In this document: piece by piece, positions 1-11,115 of the stretch
How the letters are laid out: every line of letters starts with the position of its first letter
How positions within the stretch are numbered: position 1 is the first letter of the stretch
Source of the DNA: Batillaria attramentaria
Lineage: Eukaryota > Mollusca > Gastropoda > Batillariidae
DNA length: 64,000 nucleotides
Assembly (NCBI GenBank): GCA_018292915.2
Contig: JACVVK020000476.1
Span: 1-64,000, forward strand
Reading direction: 5' to 3'
Translations under genes and position numbers: made by a program
Notes under the pieces: model-generated
What the model was told of the DNA's origin: nothing
What the model saw: only the letters and a program-made list of their open reading frames with translations
The model's database searches: none

Positions 1-149
1 TGAATTTGATAAATGTAATGTCTCCAAGTATAAGTGAAAGTCTACGTTCAGCAATGCGTGATTGCATGCAAGTGAACACAACCACAACGGTTACATGATA
101 CTGTGACATGTGGATCTAATGCAACCCGTGATGTTTTCATTTATCACAG

Positions 150-184
150 GTGTACCTTCAAGTATGGTTTCTCATACGAAAGTG
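150..184 (+). CDS. Gene A exon 2 (Cys-containing linker)
   Basis: A 35-nt exon between a TTTATCACAG acceptor and a GTAAGA donor, phase 2 in and 1 out. It encodes CTFKYGFSYES and has the same length and phase as exon 2 of genes B and D. It differs from the gene D exon at eight sites, all amino-acid changing. Confidence 0.7.
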
Positions 185-519
185 GTAAGAATAAATTTTG
201 CTTGTGAACAAAAGGTCAAGAGTGGGTCCAAATAAAACACGTCTAGTAAAATCCTGGCAGTTCGTCACTCCGAGTTGAATTCATGAGCGGTACTGCAGCT
301 GACGCTTAGTTTACGCTTTTCTTCGTCCTTCTAGACAAAATCTGTTGCCCATCACAGGTGATTTATTTCCACGGCGACCAGTTTCCCCATGGAAGTTAAA
401 GAAAACTGTTTCACGAGAAGGGGACGTTGCTGTGCTTTAGTGTTTAGGGTGCTATTAGTCCCTTAATTGAGAACATTAGTCACAACTCTTTGCGCCCTGT
501 CATTTGAAAGTAAATATAT

Positions 520-557
<38 letters not shown>

Positions 558-3500
558 ATTTTCCCATTTCCCAGCTTGCTGTTACATTTACACACTGTTG
601 TATCTTATTCACTGTTTTGTTGTTCCAGCCAACTGCAATTTTGAGGTTAACCAATGTAAATGGTCCAACGCACAATCGAACAGCATCAAGTGGGAGAAAA
701 CACACAACTTTTTTTCCAGTAAGTTAACCAGCCGTTTCTTTGGATGATAAACTCTTAATTTGCTCTACGTATAGATCGCTTTCTGGTACCTTCAGGAAAA
801 CTGCAATAACAAAAACTTGGCGACTGCACATAAATAAACGAATCACGGACTCGCGTACATTTCTGTTACTATCAAAGTAACTGCGTATGCTACTAAATTC
901 ACCGTCGCTTCGTTTGAAATGTCAGTGAAGAATTATATCGTATGTTAATAGATGACTACATGTACGCACCAATGTCTGAGGCAAGCGTCAACAGTACGGC
1001 AAGACTGCGGACCGGCCGCTGGTTCCGTGCTACAAGTACAACGCTCCGTCAGTACACACTAGAGTTCAAGTACTACATTGGGCAGAGTAACGCATGTCAG
1101 CTGGCGGTGTTTCTAGAAACAGATGAAGAACCACGATCCTTCACAGAGCTGTTTTCCACACAGCGTGGCACAGGAGAGGATTTAAAGTCGGTTTCACCGA
1201 TATGGCTGCCTTATGTCGACTGTCGTCATCGGGTAAGGAGCATTAAACATTTATACGCGGCCTTTTTTTTTCTCTGACACTTGTTTGGCCGATGGCAGAT
1301 CTGTTAAAAAGTAACGTCCTGCCGAAAACCTCACAAAACGAAAGCGGGCTTTTTCGACAAGCCCCCTAAGAAACATTATGTCAACATTTTACTCCAACGG
1401 TAAGAACGTCTCTAATTTTTCCTCGATGATTTCCTAAATAGTCTAGTGAGGGGTGATCTACAAGAAGGATGCAAACTGCCTATTGCATCGTTTGTTTCTG
1501 AAATCAGAATGATATTTTGATTCATCACGAATTTTCACCTTTTTTGAAAATGAACTGCAACGACTGCCGTCATAGGATTGGCTACTAGTCAACTGCTTCT
1601 AAGATTAAAAATAGCCCCAGCAAATAGCGACACAAAGCATCGCGTTCATATACTGATTTTCGGGGTTGTTTCGTGAACCTTTACATATTGGCAACTGAGA
1701 ATACTGTACTGTATCGTGTAGATTCTGACTTTTCACTCAAAACTCTTCTTGCAGATTGTGTTTGAAGCCAGAAAAGTATCTACAGGACACTGCGGATTTA
1801 CTGGTAATGAAAACTATAATGAAGTTGAAATTGACGACATTGTGTTTGCTGACAATGGATTAATGACAACCACGACACCTTCGGTTCCTCCACAATCGGC
1901 AGCAACAACAGGTACCTCTCCATCTTCAATGACTGCACACACTCAGACAACACACACCACATCGCTGTCCACAGAATCGTTCACTACGACAGAACCAACG
2001 TTGCGAGCGTCTACAACTTCACTTACGAGTGGTAGAGTATCATTCTGGTCGTAGGCAAATGCAATCAACACTTTTTCCCTTGGAAATTCCTATTTGCTCA
2101 AATCGAACTAAATCGCTGGGAAATCCCAAAGTTTTTCAAATAGCGACAATGATACCGATCGCTCAAATAGGCAATCGCATGTACTTAACACTCAAAAAGT
2201 CGCAAGTTTCTTGTCCATTGCTGAAATAGGTCTGTTATTAGTGAAATTCAATAGGCTGAATGGCGTAAGTGGTGATTAGTCTATATGCTATCAATTTCTA
2301 CTAATTTTTCCTAACCCATGCAAGCTAGTCCAGCGGTGCTGTTTACTGCATTTTGTAACTACTTCTCGGATCGTAAAGAACATTCATCTTTGACCGCAGG
2401 ACAAAACCAGATCCCATCGCAGCCTGACGAGGCTGAAGATCACCTCAAAATCGGTCTGATATCTGGCTTCGCTGTTGCTGCTGTTGTCGTCGTCGTCTGT
2501 ATCGTCGTGCTGGTGCTGGTCATCAGAAGGAGACAAGTCGAGAAGCCAAGAAAAACAATGTAAATTCCGTTAGTTGTAGCGAAGAAAAATCAAGGCATGT
2601 ACCTCAATTACGTCAAGTAAAACTATTCGTTGTCAACGACTTTAGAATATAAGAAGAAAAAATCTGATTACCAGGGCTGCCTAATGGAAATGTTTTCTTT
2701 TTGCAGGGATATCCACGTGGCAGATGAAGGAACCTTTCCTGATGATGTCACAAGAGTTACGAACTTTGCATGCAGTTTATATCATGAGATGTTGAACATT
2801 CGTGTTTTCAAAACTAAACTTCATGTATGATTTCCATCCCTGTATTATGGATGAGGTTCCACACCTGCATTACGGGTGACGCATGAAGCATCCCAGTCTT
2901 TCGGGTGAGTTAATTTCCATTACTATCATTGGCGAAGCTTCATCCCTGCATAATGGGTCAGATTTCATTCCAATGTCACGGGTGAGCTTCCATCCCCGTG
3001 TTATATTAAGGGCGAGAATCCAGTGTAATGGGCGAGGTTATAATTTCCAAGGATTTTATGGATGAGGCTCCATCTGTATACAGTTGGTGAGGTTACGTTC
3101 CAGTATTACGGGTGGGGTTCCATCCCAGTATAATGGGTGAGATTCCATTTAAGATTAGTGTGCGAAGTTCTTTCCGAGTATTTTATGGATGAGGTTTTAT
3201 CTTTGTAATACAGCTGACGTTGCATCCCAGTATTTAGGATGAGGTTCCACTACTACAGCCATCCCCGTACTATGGGTGAGCTTCTATCCCAGGGTCATAT
3301 TCGAGGTTTTGTCCCAGTATTTTATGGATGAGGTTTCGGATTTGTATTATAGTTACTTTGCATCCCAGTATTTAGGGTGAGGTTTCATCACAGTATTATG
3401 GGTGAGGCTCCATCCCTGTACCATGGGTGAGTTTCCATCCCAGTGCCATAGGCGAGGTCACAGTATGGATGAGGTTCGATGACTGTTCGATGACTGAGTG

Positions 3501-4265
3501 AAGCTAAGAAAAGGTCAGCTCTAACTAACCGTGTGTTACGACAAAAACGGCTGTATAACAGTTGAATACATGCACTGACACTGTTCAACAGAGCACCCAG
3601 GGCAACAGTCTACTACTACAGCCAGGAGGGAACCAATCGGAAACATGGCAGGAGATTACCAGGAGATAAGCCATGTCGACACTACGACTCATGGTCTCAT
3701 TTCGGATCATGGCCACCAGGACAGGAGGAGACAATCCCACACCGCACAGTATCACGCGGGCCTTGAGCGCGACAACCTGACAAACAGATCGGGCACAACT
3801 CGGCCCGTGGTGACGGCAAACGCAGCTCCAAGTGCAGGCGACTACGAGCAATTCACGGGTAGAGCCGAACCGGGTCACTACACAGCTCTAGATGCTCCTG
3901 CGGACGAAGCTCCTCGGGGTGCACCAGTGCCAGGCAACTACGAGCAGCTGACAACTAGACCCGAGTCAAGTCACTACACAGCTCTGGTAAACGACGCTTC
4001 TCAGGCTGGACCAAGTGGAGACAACTACGAACTGCTGTCAGCTAGACCCGAGTCAAGTCACTACACAGCTCTGGCAAACGACGCTTCTGAGGCTGGACCA
4101 AGTGGAGACAACTACGAACTGCTGTCAGCTAGACCCGAGACAAGTCACTACACAGCTCTGGCAAACGACGCTTCTGAGGCTGGACCAAGTGGAGACAACT
4201 ACGAACTGCTGTCAGCTCGACCCGAGTCAAGTCACTACACAGCTCTGGCTAGCACCAATCGCTAG
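150..4265 (+). CDS. Gene A: MAM-domain single-pass receptor with five ITAM-like repeats (5' end outside window)
   Basis: Spliced model, in-window exons 150-184, 629-718, 952-1232, 1755-2031, 2400-2559, 2707-2756 (end uncertain) and 3592-4265. The signal-peptide exon must lie left of the window, as judged from genes B, C and D. Order: Cys linker, MAM domain (Cys/Trp pattern in exon 3, hydrophobic strands in exon 4, VFEA and VEIDDI in exon 5), Thr/Ser-rich stalk, transmembrane helix ending VIRRRQ, tyrosine-rich tail. MAM domains are extracellular adhesion/recognition modules (meprin, neuropilin, receptor PTPs). The tail has five YxxL/F-x8-YxxL units, the spacing bound by tandem-SH2 Syk/ZAP-70-type kinases, so the inferred role is an activating cell-surface receptor. 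It is a near duplicate of gene D. Oddity: the donor of exon 7 is one base out of register, so linkage of the tail exon is not certain. Candidate poly(A) signal AATAAA at 4736-4741. Confidence 0.72.
629..718 (+). CDS. Gene A exon 3 (MAM domain N-terminal part)
   Basis: Acceptor TTGTTCCAG, donor A|GTAAGT, phase 1 to 1. It encodes ANCNFEVNQCKWSN followed by an IKWEK segment. The C-x-F-E ... C-x-W pattern is the start of a MAM domain (classically C-x-F-E ... LCGW). Confidence 0.72.
952..1232 (+). CDS. Gene A exon 4 (MAM domain central part)
   Basis: Phase 1 to 0; donor CGG|GTAAGG. The ATAG acceptor is weak but is the only one giving the right phase, and it is shared with gene D. Encodes the beta-strand core: ARL, YTLEFKYYIG and CQLAVFLET, matching the MAM pattern A-x-L ... 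L-x-F-x-Y-x-x-G ... L-x-V. Ends at VDCRHR. Confidence 0.7.
1755..2031 (+). CDS. Gene A exon 5 (MAM C-terminus plus Thr/Ser stalk)
   Basis: Acceptor CTTCTTGCAG, phase 0 to 1. Begins IVFEARK and continues to VEIDDIVF, the MAM ending (FEA ... IALDDI). It is followed by a Thr/Ser/Pro-rich stalk that is probably O-glycosylated. Two donors are in the same phase: G|GTACCT after 1911 and G|GTAGAG after 2031. The stalk could therefore vary by 40 residues. Confidence 0.7.
2400..2559 (+). CDS. Gene A exon 6 (transmembrane)
   Basis: Acceptor TTTGACCGCAG, phase 1 to 2. Encodes a short acidic juxtamembrane stretch, then a helix IGLISGFAVAAVVVVVC running to VLVI, then the stop-transfer RRRQVEK. Without splicing at AT|GTAAAT the frame stops two codons later, giving a tailless form. 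Confidence 0.72.
2707..2756 (+). CDS. Gene A exon 7 (juxtamembrane cytoplasmic), defective or displaced donor
   Basis: Strong acceptor (CTTTTTGCAG). Encodes MDIHVADE ... PDDVTR, alignable to gene C exon 7 (GFNVAH ... YDDTATG). Gene C ends G|GTACGT; gene A reads AGAG|TTACGA at the equivalent place. The only GT there (AGA|GTTACG) is one base early and would put exon 8 out of frame. In-frame but weak donors exist further on (A|GTTTAT after 2774). Unspliced, the frame stops at 2830. Confidence 0.45.
2835..3475. repeat. Minisatellite in gene A intron 7
   Basis: A degenerate ~30-bp unit of the form GGTGAGGTTCCATCCCAGTA followed by a TTATG-type ending repeats about 20 times between exon 7 and the ITAM exon. 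Most units carry a GGTGAG that looks like a splice donor. Confidence 0.75.
3592..4265 (+). CDS. Gene A exon 8 (cytoplasmic tail, five ITAM-like units)
   Basis: Acceptor TGTTCAACAG, phase 1 in, stop TAG at 4263-4265. It aligns with gene C exon 8 at the start (HPG/HQG, YQEI, DTT-H). Five paired-tyrosine motifs are spaced YxxL-x8-YxxL: 3843-3890 (YEQF ... YTAL), 3939-3986 (YEQL), 4026-4073, 4113-4160 and 4200-4247 (YELLSARPESSHYTAL type). The last three are an 87-bp coding tandem repeat, nearly identical and still open. Confidence 0.72.
3990..4250 (+). repeat. 87-bp coding tandem repeat encoding ITAM units
   Basis: The string ACAACTAC recurs at 4021, 4108 and 4195, exactly 87 bp apart, with a diverged copy before it. 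Each 29-codon unit carries one complete YxxL-x8-YxxL pair. Confidence 0.9.
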
Positions 4266-4586
4266 AAGGCAAGAAGTAATCGATTGTCGGATAACGACAC
4301 CCGGCTTTAACTTATAGTTCTGTCTGACTCGTTGCTGATTTCATTTCCGGCAGACACTGACTCTGTCCAAAGGACAACACAACTCTAGAGGGCTGACGCC
4401 AGCGCCACTCACCTGTGCTTCATCATGCATAACCTATTTCACATCACATGTACTGTCCCACAAACCTCGTGAAGCGGTTCTTGAAAGATGTACATGCATC
4501 AGTGTATGTTTTTGAGAGATGTACATGTATCAATGTGTGTGTGTTTTTTTTTACACCCCCCAAAAAAACAACAAAACAACAACAAC

Positions 4587-4665
<79 letters not shown>

Positions 4666-5494
4666 CCCCAAAAAAGAACATTAGAAAAACCCAAAGAAAC
4701 ACACACAACAACAACAACAACCCCAAAAAATGAAAAATAAAATGATAATAATAAGTGAAGCGGTGGTGACTGCCAGCAGAAAGGCACAAAGAAAGGTAAC
4801 AAGGAAAATTCTAGAACCCAGTTGAAACAGAAGGACATAGACAGGACCAAGCAGCCCGCGTTTGGGTAGAAGCGTTCTTTAGGAACACTTTGAGTGACAC
4901 CAGTCGTCAGAAGGCAGCAAAAAGCAGGCGATGACCATGTCCGCTGTAAACCCGGGCCCTGCATGTCTGATTAACGTTAATGCTCCAGTATTTGCTTCTC
5001 CCCATGTAAGTTGTATTTTACACTTCTCTGTTGTTCAGGTTTGTTTCGATGATAAATCCCATTGTTGTCATCTTGAACATGTACACACTCTTGGCTTGAT
5101 GGATCTAAAATCAAAATTATACAAAATCCAAAACAGAAGACTGCTCCGGACAAAGTTCTTCATTCCCCACGAAAGACTGTACATGCATGTACAGAAGTGT
5201 GATATCATCACTCGCCAGTCTACATCTCACTTGGATTACTCTCTTTTCGCTAAAGCAAAGGCATGCAGAGTTACTCATTACCTCCCCTGGACCGCCAATG
5301 GTGACGTGGCTAATTCGAATTGCGTGTAAATATTGTTAGCTGATAATTAAATAATTAAATGCTTTATAAACATACTTAGGGTCCTTCCAAACGTTTTTCG
5401 TACATCGCTTTCAGATTTCTACTTTTTCTGTTGTTGTTTAAGTGTCTTTGATAATTATTAAACGTTTACTTCTTTTAATTTGAATTTTTGTGAA

Positions 5495-5668
5495 GGGTGG
5501 GTGGGTGTTTGGGGTGGGGGGTGGGGGTTAACGTCCTTTTCCACGACATACGGGTGATATCAAAGACGGGGCAACGATGAAGAAGCCAGCACAAATATTT
5601 GGCCCCACCCGGGATACAAACTCACGGCCCGAGCATTAGAAGTCCAACGCTCTACCATTCGGCCACTT
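5495..5668 (-). mobile_element. tRNA-derived SINE copy 1
   Basis: On the minus strand it reads tRNA-like A box (GCCGAATGGTAGAGCGTTGG), a degraded B box, GGGGCCAAATATTTGTGCTGG, GTCTTTGATATCACCC, and a tail GGACGTTAAC...CACCC. The same family occurs at least ten more times in the window. Confidence 0.85.
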
Positions 5669-6568
5669 GATTTTTGCGAAACATATAAAAGCGACATAAA
5701 AGGGACAGAAACCACTTAACTTTCACAAAGGACGGCACAGTGAAACAGTTTTACATGTCAACTTGAAAATAATTTGTTTAGTGTCCGTGTCTCCGGGAGA
5801 AAATTACTGAAATGAATAATTACTCTCCTATCCTTGAACCACGTGAATCACAAAGACTGGTACGCTAGTTCATGCTGTACCAAATTCATTTGACAGGCAT
5901 GGAAACAATGATAATAAGACGAAAAAAATTGACAGGGGATATTAAATAAATAAATAAATAAATAAGTAATGTAAATGATACCGGCTGCAGGAAGATATAT
6001 GTACACGTTCCTGATTGTAACATGTTGTTGACTTAATTAAGCTAGAGTAAGAGTATCCAGGCATAATAAACGCGGTTTCCGTAATATACGACCCTATACG
6101 TATGCGCTGAATATTTCCAGGCGTTAAGAAACGTCTTACCTGTTTGACACAGACTCGCAAAGGCAGCCTAGCTTTCGACAGCATTATTATACTATTATTT
6201 GTATTATATGGATTGCTTCTTGTTTGTGGGTGTACGTAAATCACTGTACTCTGAATTTGATTATGACGTGTTATTTCATAAGTGCCTTTTTGTACAAAGT
6301 GTTATTAATTATTCAATATGTGCCATAGTTTTTAAAGTATGTCATTTTGTGTCTGAAGATAATACAGTCCTACCCCCCCCCCCCCCCTCCGCCCCCAATG
6401 TTTTCTACGAGCTTTTAAAGGCTGTTATGTGCCAATTGTATTTGTAATTCAGTCAGTATGAGTTGCTGGAAAGACTCATGATGTAATAATCCCTGGCTAT
6501 TTTAATTTAACGCCATGAGGTGAGCCAGTGGTGTGCGTCCATGTTCACCCCCCCCCCCCCCCGTTCCC

Positions 6569-6646
<78 letters not shown>

Positions 6647-8104
6647 GCATGCCACAAATGTGTTGATTAGCCAGTCTGCCCCGTGTTATCATTGTGTTCT
6701 TGCATGTCACACATATTGTGACAGGAAATTCATCTTGAACTTCATCCTGGTTCCTCATCTTTCTTCCTTGTTAGCAGTGACATGTGCGTGGCTACATTTG
6801 TGAGCATGAAGTAAGTGTTGTCGCTTTTATCTATCGCTGTACTGTCGTCGTCCATTGCGTTAAATTAGAAGACATAAACAAACTGTTAAAACAGAATACA
6901 GAGAAACAACTTTAAAAAAAAAGCGAACTCTCCTCCTGCACAAAAATGTGGGTCAGTTTACGTTCAAGGCCACAGAACAGTAACAACATGGGCAGGATCT
7001 CCAATTCTTGGACCATCTACCCTACCATCTCCCCTCTGTCCCCTACGACTATTGGTATTTTGCTACACAGAAAGAGAAGCTTGCATGGTGGACGCTGGTT
7101 GCGTGAGACTGCGTGGCCGTGATTTCTAAGTGAATCAAATCCGGAGTTTATTTGTGTCCCGCTGACGCACTGTTTCTGCTTCTGTCATCTGATTTGATGA
7201 GACAACCTGAAAGAAAAGCAGTCGCCCATCTTCCTGTGTGTCTATTCTCACAAATCGTTCTCAGCAATTGTTTGTAGCCAACATCATACCACGTAGACAC
7301 TGCACAAAGACAGCATCTCCCATCCTGCCAATGAGTCAACAGAAGGCTTCAGGCGATGCGAGTATCGAGTGAAAGTTTTGCTAGTAAAGCCTGCGTACAG
7401 CAGCATATTGCATTCAAAGCTCAACCGTCCATTTCGAACGCTTATCCGCACTTACAGAAAACAAAAACATAAGCTGGCTTATGTGAAGACCGGCAATCTT
7501 GGAATATGAGCGTTTGTGTTCTGCTGACGATTATATATCAATAGACATCTGTGAGCCGTGTACTCCATTTGTGTTGCTTCAATACAAAATAAAGAAATAA
7601 TTCGTGTCAGTCTGTTTGTTGAATATAAACACTGCATGCGATGGTATCCGCTGTTTGCAAGTAGGCGTAACACTTCACAAAATTTGCTTCCTCGTGGTCT
7701 CAGTCCTATCCAAAAGCTGTAGCGTTGTGGCTTGACTTGTCTACACCAATTAAGGAGGTAAGATCCTGTGTTATTTAACATTATATCATCAGTTGTACGT
7801 TAAATCAATTCTTAAGCATTTTAAAACGTCCCTCTGAACTTGTGAGTATTATTCAGTACCTCTGAACAAGCTGTTGCATAATTATGTCATCCACCAATTT
7901 TAAACGCCGTTCCATTGAGCTTGCTTGTCACAAAGCCATTCTGTCGGCTGAGTATAGCAACAATGAGCACCAAGTTGAGGTGACTGAGACTGTGAAGAGA
8001 ATAGCTAATTCATCATAGACGTACCACGGATCGGAACTGATCTCGGTCGGGTCAATGTATGTATGTATGTATGTATGTATGTATGTATGTATGTATGTAT
8101 GTAT

Positions 8105-8271
8105 GGGAAGCAGGGACAGCCGAATGGCAGAGCGTTGGACGGTCAATGCTCGGGTCGTGAGTTCAATTCCCGGTCGGGGCCAAATATTTGTGGTGGCCTT
8201 TTTCTCGTTGCCCCGTCTTTGATATCACCCTTACTTTGTGGAGAAAAGACGTTAAACACCCATCCACCCCC
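8105..8271 (+). mobile_element. tRNA-derived SINE copy 2, in a (TATG)n tract
   Basis: Full SINE structure (CCGAATGGCAGAGCGTTGG ... GGGGCCAAATATTTGTGGTGG ... GACGTTAAACACCCATCC). It is flanked on both sides by TATG repeats (8057-8104 and 8279-8308), so it appears to have inserted in the microsatellite. Confidence 0.85.
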
Positions 8272-8278
8272 GTATGCA

Positions 8279-8309
<31 letters not shown>

Positions 8310-8313
8310 CACA

Positions 8314-8316
<3 letters not shown>

Positions 8317-8406
<90 letters not shown>
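8317..8406. repeat. Compound (GT)n(GA)n microsatellite upstream of gene B
   Basis: About 28 GT followed by about 17 GA units, ending 80 bp before the gene B start codon. Length-variable purine/pyrimidine tracts so close to a start may affect transcription; this is inference. Confidence 0.9.
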
Positions 8407-8410
<4 letters not shown>

Positions 8411-8485
8411 TGAGTGCTGCAGTTCAACTGAAAGACCAGTGTAGTCTATATTCACCACACACAGTCCAGTCAAGTGTCAGCCGTG

Positions 8486-8550
8486 ATGCTGAGTTTGCTG
8501 TTTGTGGTCACTGTGCTCGCCATAGCAGGATGTGCAACAAGTGATTCCGG
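8486..8550 (+). CDS. Gene B exon 1 (signal peptide)
   Basis: ATG at 8486 starts a hydrophobic leader (LSLLFVVTVLAIAGCA) followed by TSDS. Donor GG|GTGAGA, phase 2, matching exon 1 of genes C and D. Confidence 0.7.
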
Positions 8551-10769
8551 GTGAGATATAGTCTACAAATGCGTGTCCTCTCTGTCCCCGTCTCTGTCTC
8601 TTTTTCAGTGTCTGTTTCTATCTCTCAACCCGTCACCACCACCACCCCACACACACTTAAACAGGGAGAGAGAAAGGGGGGGTGGGGGGTGGGAGGGAGG
8701 TGGAAGGTGGAAGGGGATAGTCTGTGTACAACACAATTCCGCATAATGAACTTTACGACACAAATGTTTTCCAGGAAGGAAGAATTTTAAAATGGACGGA
8801 CGGTAATTGAAAGACATTTAAAAAGAGTTTCGTCAATTAGACAATGTACAAAGTAAATACTATCAATAACATTGTAAATTGTTTTGCAATAGGTGCAATA
8901 CCGATGGTGCCTCATACAAGAACAATGGTAAGGGTGCTGTGCTCGTTTTCTACATCTATCAAAGTTTTCTTACTTGGTTTAATACAATAAACATTTTTTT
9001 GTTATCCCAAAAGGGGAATTGTGGTGTGGTGTATATCACGACCACAGAGACTGATAACCAGTAAACTAAACTATACTGATCACATCACAGTCACAAAACG
9101 ATTGAGACACAGGCATTGTTTACGCAGGCATCAATGTCAAAAGTATGAATGGAAATTACAACTGAGGAAAAAGTTTTTCCACAAGTTTTTTCGTTCACAT
9201 GGATGTGAAGAAACACAGGCCATAAAGCAATATGCTGTTGCAGCCAAAAACAACAACAGCAACAACATAAACATAAACAACAACAACAAACATTTCGCCC
9301 AAAATTCCCTCATAGAATATTATTGTGGACCCATGGCATAATTATGGACCCGCAAGCAGTGAGTGGAAACTTTAAACCGAGTTTACTCATGAATGAAAAC
9401 AAAACACATTCTCAAACATTACTTATTAATCATCTTTAAACGTTAATAGTACTCCTCCTCCCTCTGTTGACATTGTAACCCCACATTCACTGACAGTGAG
9501 ACATTTAAACTTCACCTTTAAACAACATTCTGCCTTCCGTGCTGGTTCTGCATTTCCTTCCGTTCGTTGTCTTTTAAAACTGTTTACACTTGTATTGACA
9601 TCAGTTGTAATGGTAGTGATATCCCTCAGTACGGACATTTTTTGTTTTTAATTTGATTTCAGCCAGTTGCACTTTCGAAGAATCTAGCCTGTGCGGATGG
9701 GGAAATTTAAATTCGAACATCGGGTGGATCCGAAGTCAGTACACTGGTTAGTACACATCTGTCTCTTCGAAGTTTTAGAAATCCGCCTCCAGCTCTGATA
9801 CGCAGCTCACCTATCTGTCCGTAGTCTCGAACCACAGATTTAATACCCATCACAAACCATTGGAAAATAATGTTTTGCCCCCCGCCCCCGCCCCCCACCC
9901 CTCTCTCTCTTATCCCAGATCACTGCATCTCTCCAACAGGGTCTAAATGACGTTTCCTCCTGGTGTTCATCTAATCACATGCATATCAATCCTAACAAAA
10001 CAAAAAGTATGTTGATTACAACCCGCCAGAAACACCAACTCTCTCTCCCACCTCTCAAACTTACCATTAATCATGCTGAAATTAAACAGGTCTCGGAACA
10101 TAGGCTATTACGTGTGATTGTTGATGACCAGCTAAAATGGAAATCACACGTTGACCAAGTTTGCAGGACAGTAGCTAAGAACCTTTACTTATTATCTAAA
10201 GTGAAAATCTATTATGGACTGTGACCATCGCAAGCTCTTCTTTTTTGCCCATGCTAAACCCCACATAGATTATGTTTCTAATGTATGCGATAGCTGCAGT
10301 CAAGTTGACTTATCTAAACTCAACTCCTTACACAGAAGATCAAGAAAACAAGTTCACCCTCATTCTACCACTCCAACGGACCAAAGATTCAAACAGCTCG
10401 GGATTCTATCACTGCACATATAAAATGCCTACTTGTACATAGTACCATCCACGGGAATGCCCCGTCATACCTTGAATCACTCATTAAACAACCGACACGT
10501 GCCATTAGAGGAATGAGAAACGGTTGAATGCCACTCCCACTCCCTAGGGTAGACATAATTATATGAAATGAGTTTTGCTTTCTCTGGGTCTACAGTCTGG
10601 AACTCACTACCACCAAGTCTAAAACTTATTCCGTCACGTTCCACTTTCAGAAAAGACTGTTTTCCCATCTACTTGAAACTGAAACACTGAACCAGACGGT
10701 TACATCTCGGGAATAACAACGTTTTTTTGCAAGCGTCCATTTTGGTGTATTGATCTGAATAATCATGTC

Positions 10770-10860
<91 letters not shown>

Positions 10861-11044
10861 GGGGGGTGGGTGGGTGGGTGGGGGGTGTTTGGGGGTTTAA
10901 CGTCCTTTTCCACCAGATAGGGTGATATCAAAGACGGGGCAACGATGAAAAAGCCAGCACAAATATTTGGCCCAAACCGGGATCGAACTCACGACCCGAG
11001 CATTCGAAGTCCAACGCTCTACCATTACACCACCCCGGCTCCCC

Positions 11045-11115
<71 letters not shown>

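Larger units (their letters stand above)
4266..8485. other. Intergenic region between genes A and B
   Basis: No supportable gene. It holds a (CA)n tract at 4590-4662, a SINE at 5495-5668, a half copy of the hairpin element of 54733-54951 at about 5688-5745, poly-C tracts, a (CA)n tract at 6572-6644, and a second SINE between TATG repeats at 8105-8271. ORFs here are repeat translations. Confidence 0.7.

Noticed and set aside
4444..4964. Overlapping ORFs on both strands encoding poly-Cys/Val or His/Thr runs; same at 6507-6803, 8063-8473, 10647-10931, 43015-43491, 55307-55793 and 57846-58206
   Set aside because: They are translations of (CA)n or (GA)n microsatellites, with no domain and no splice context.
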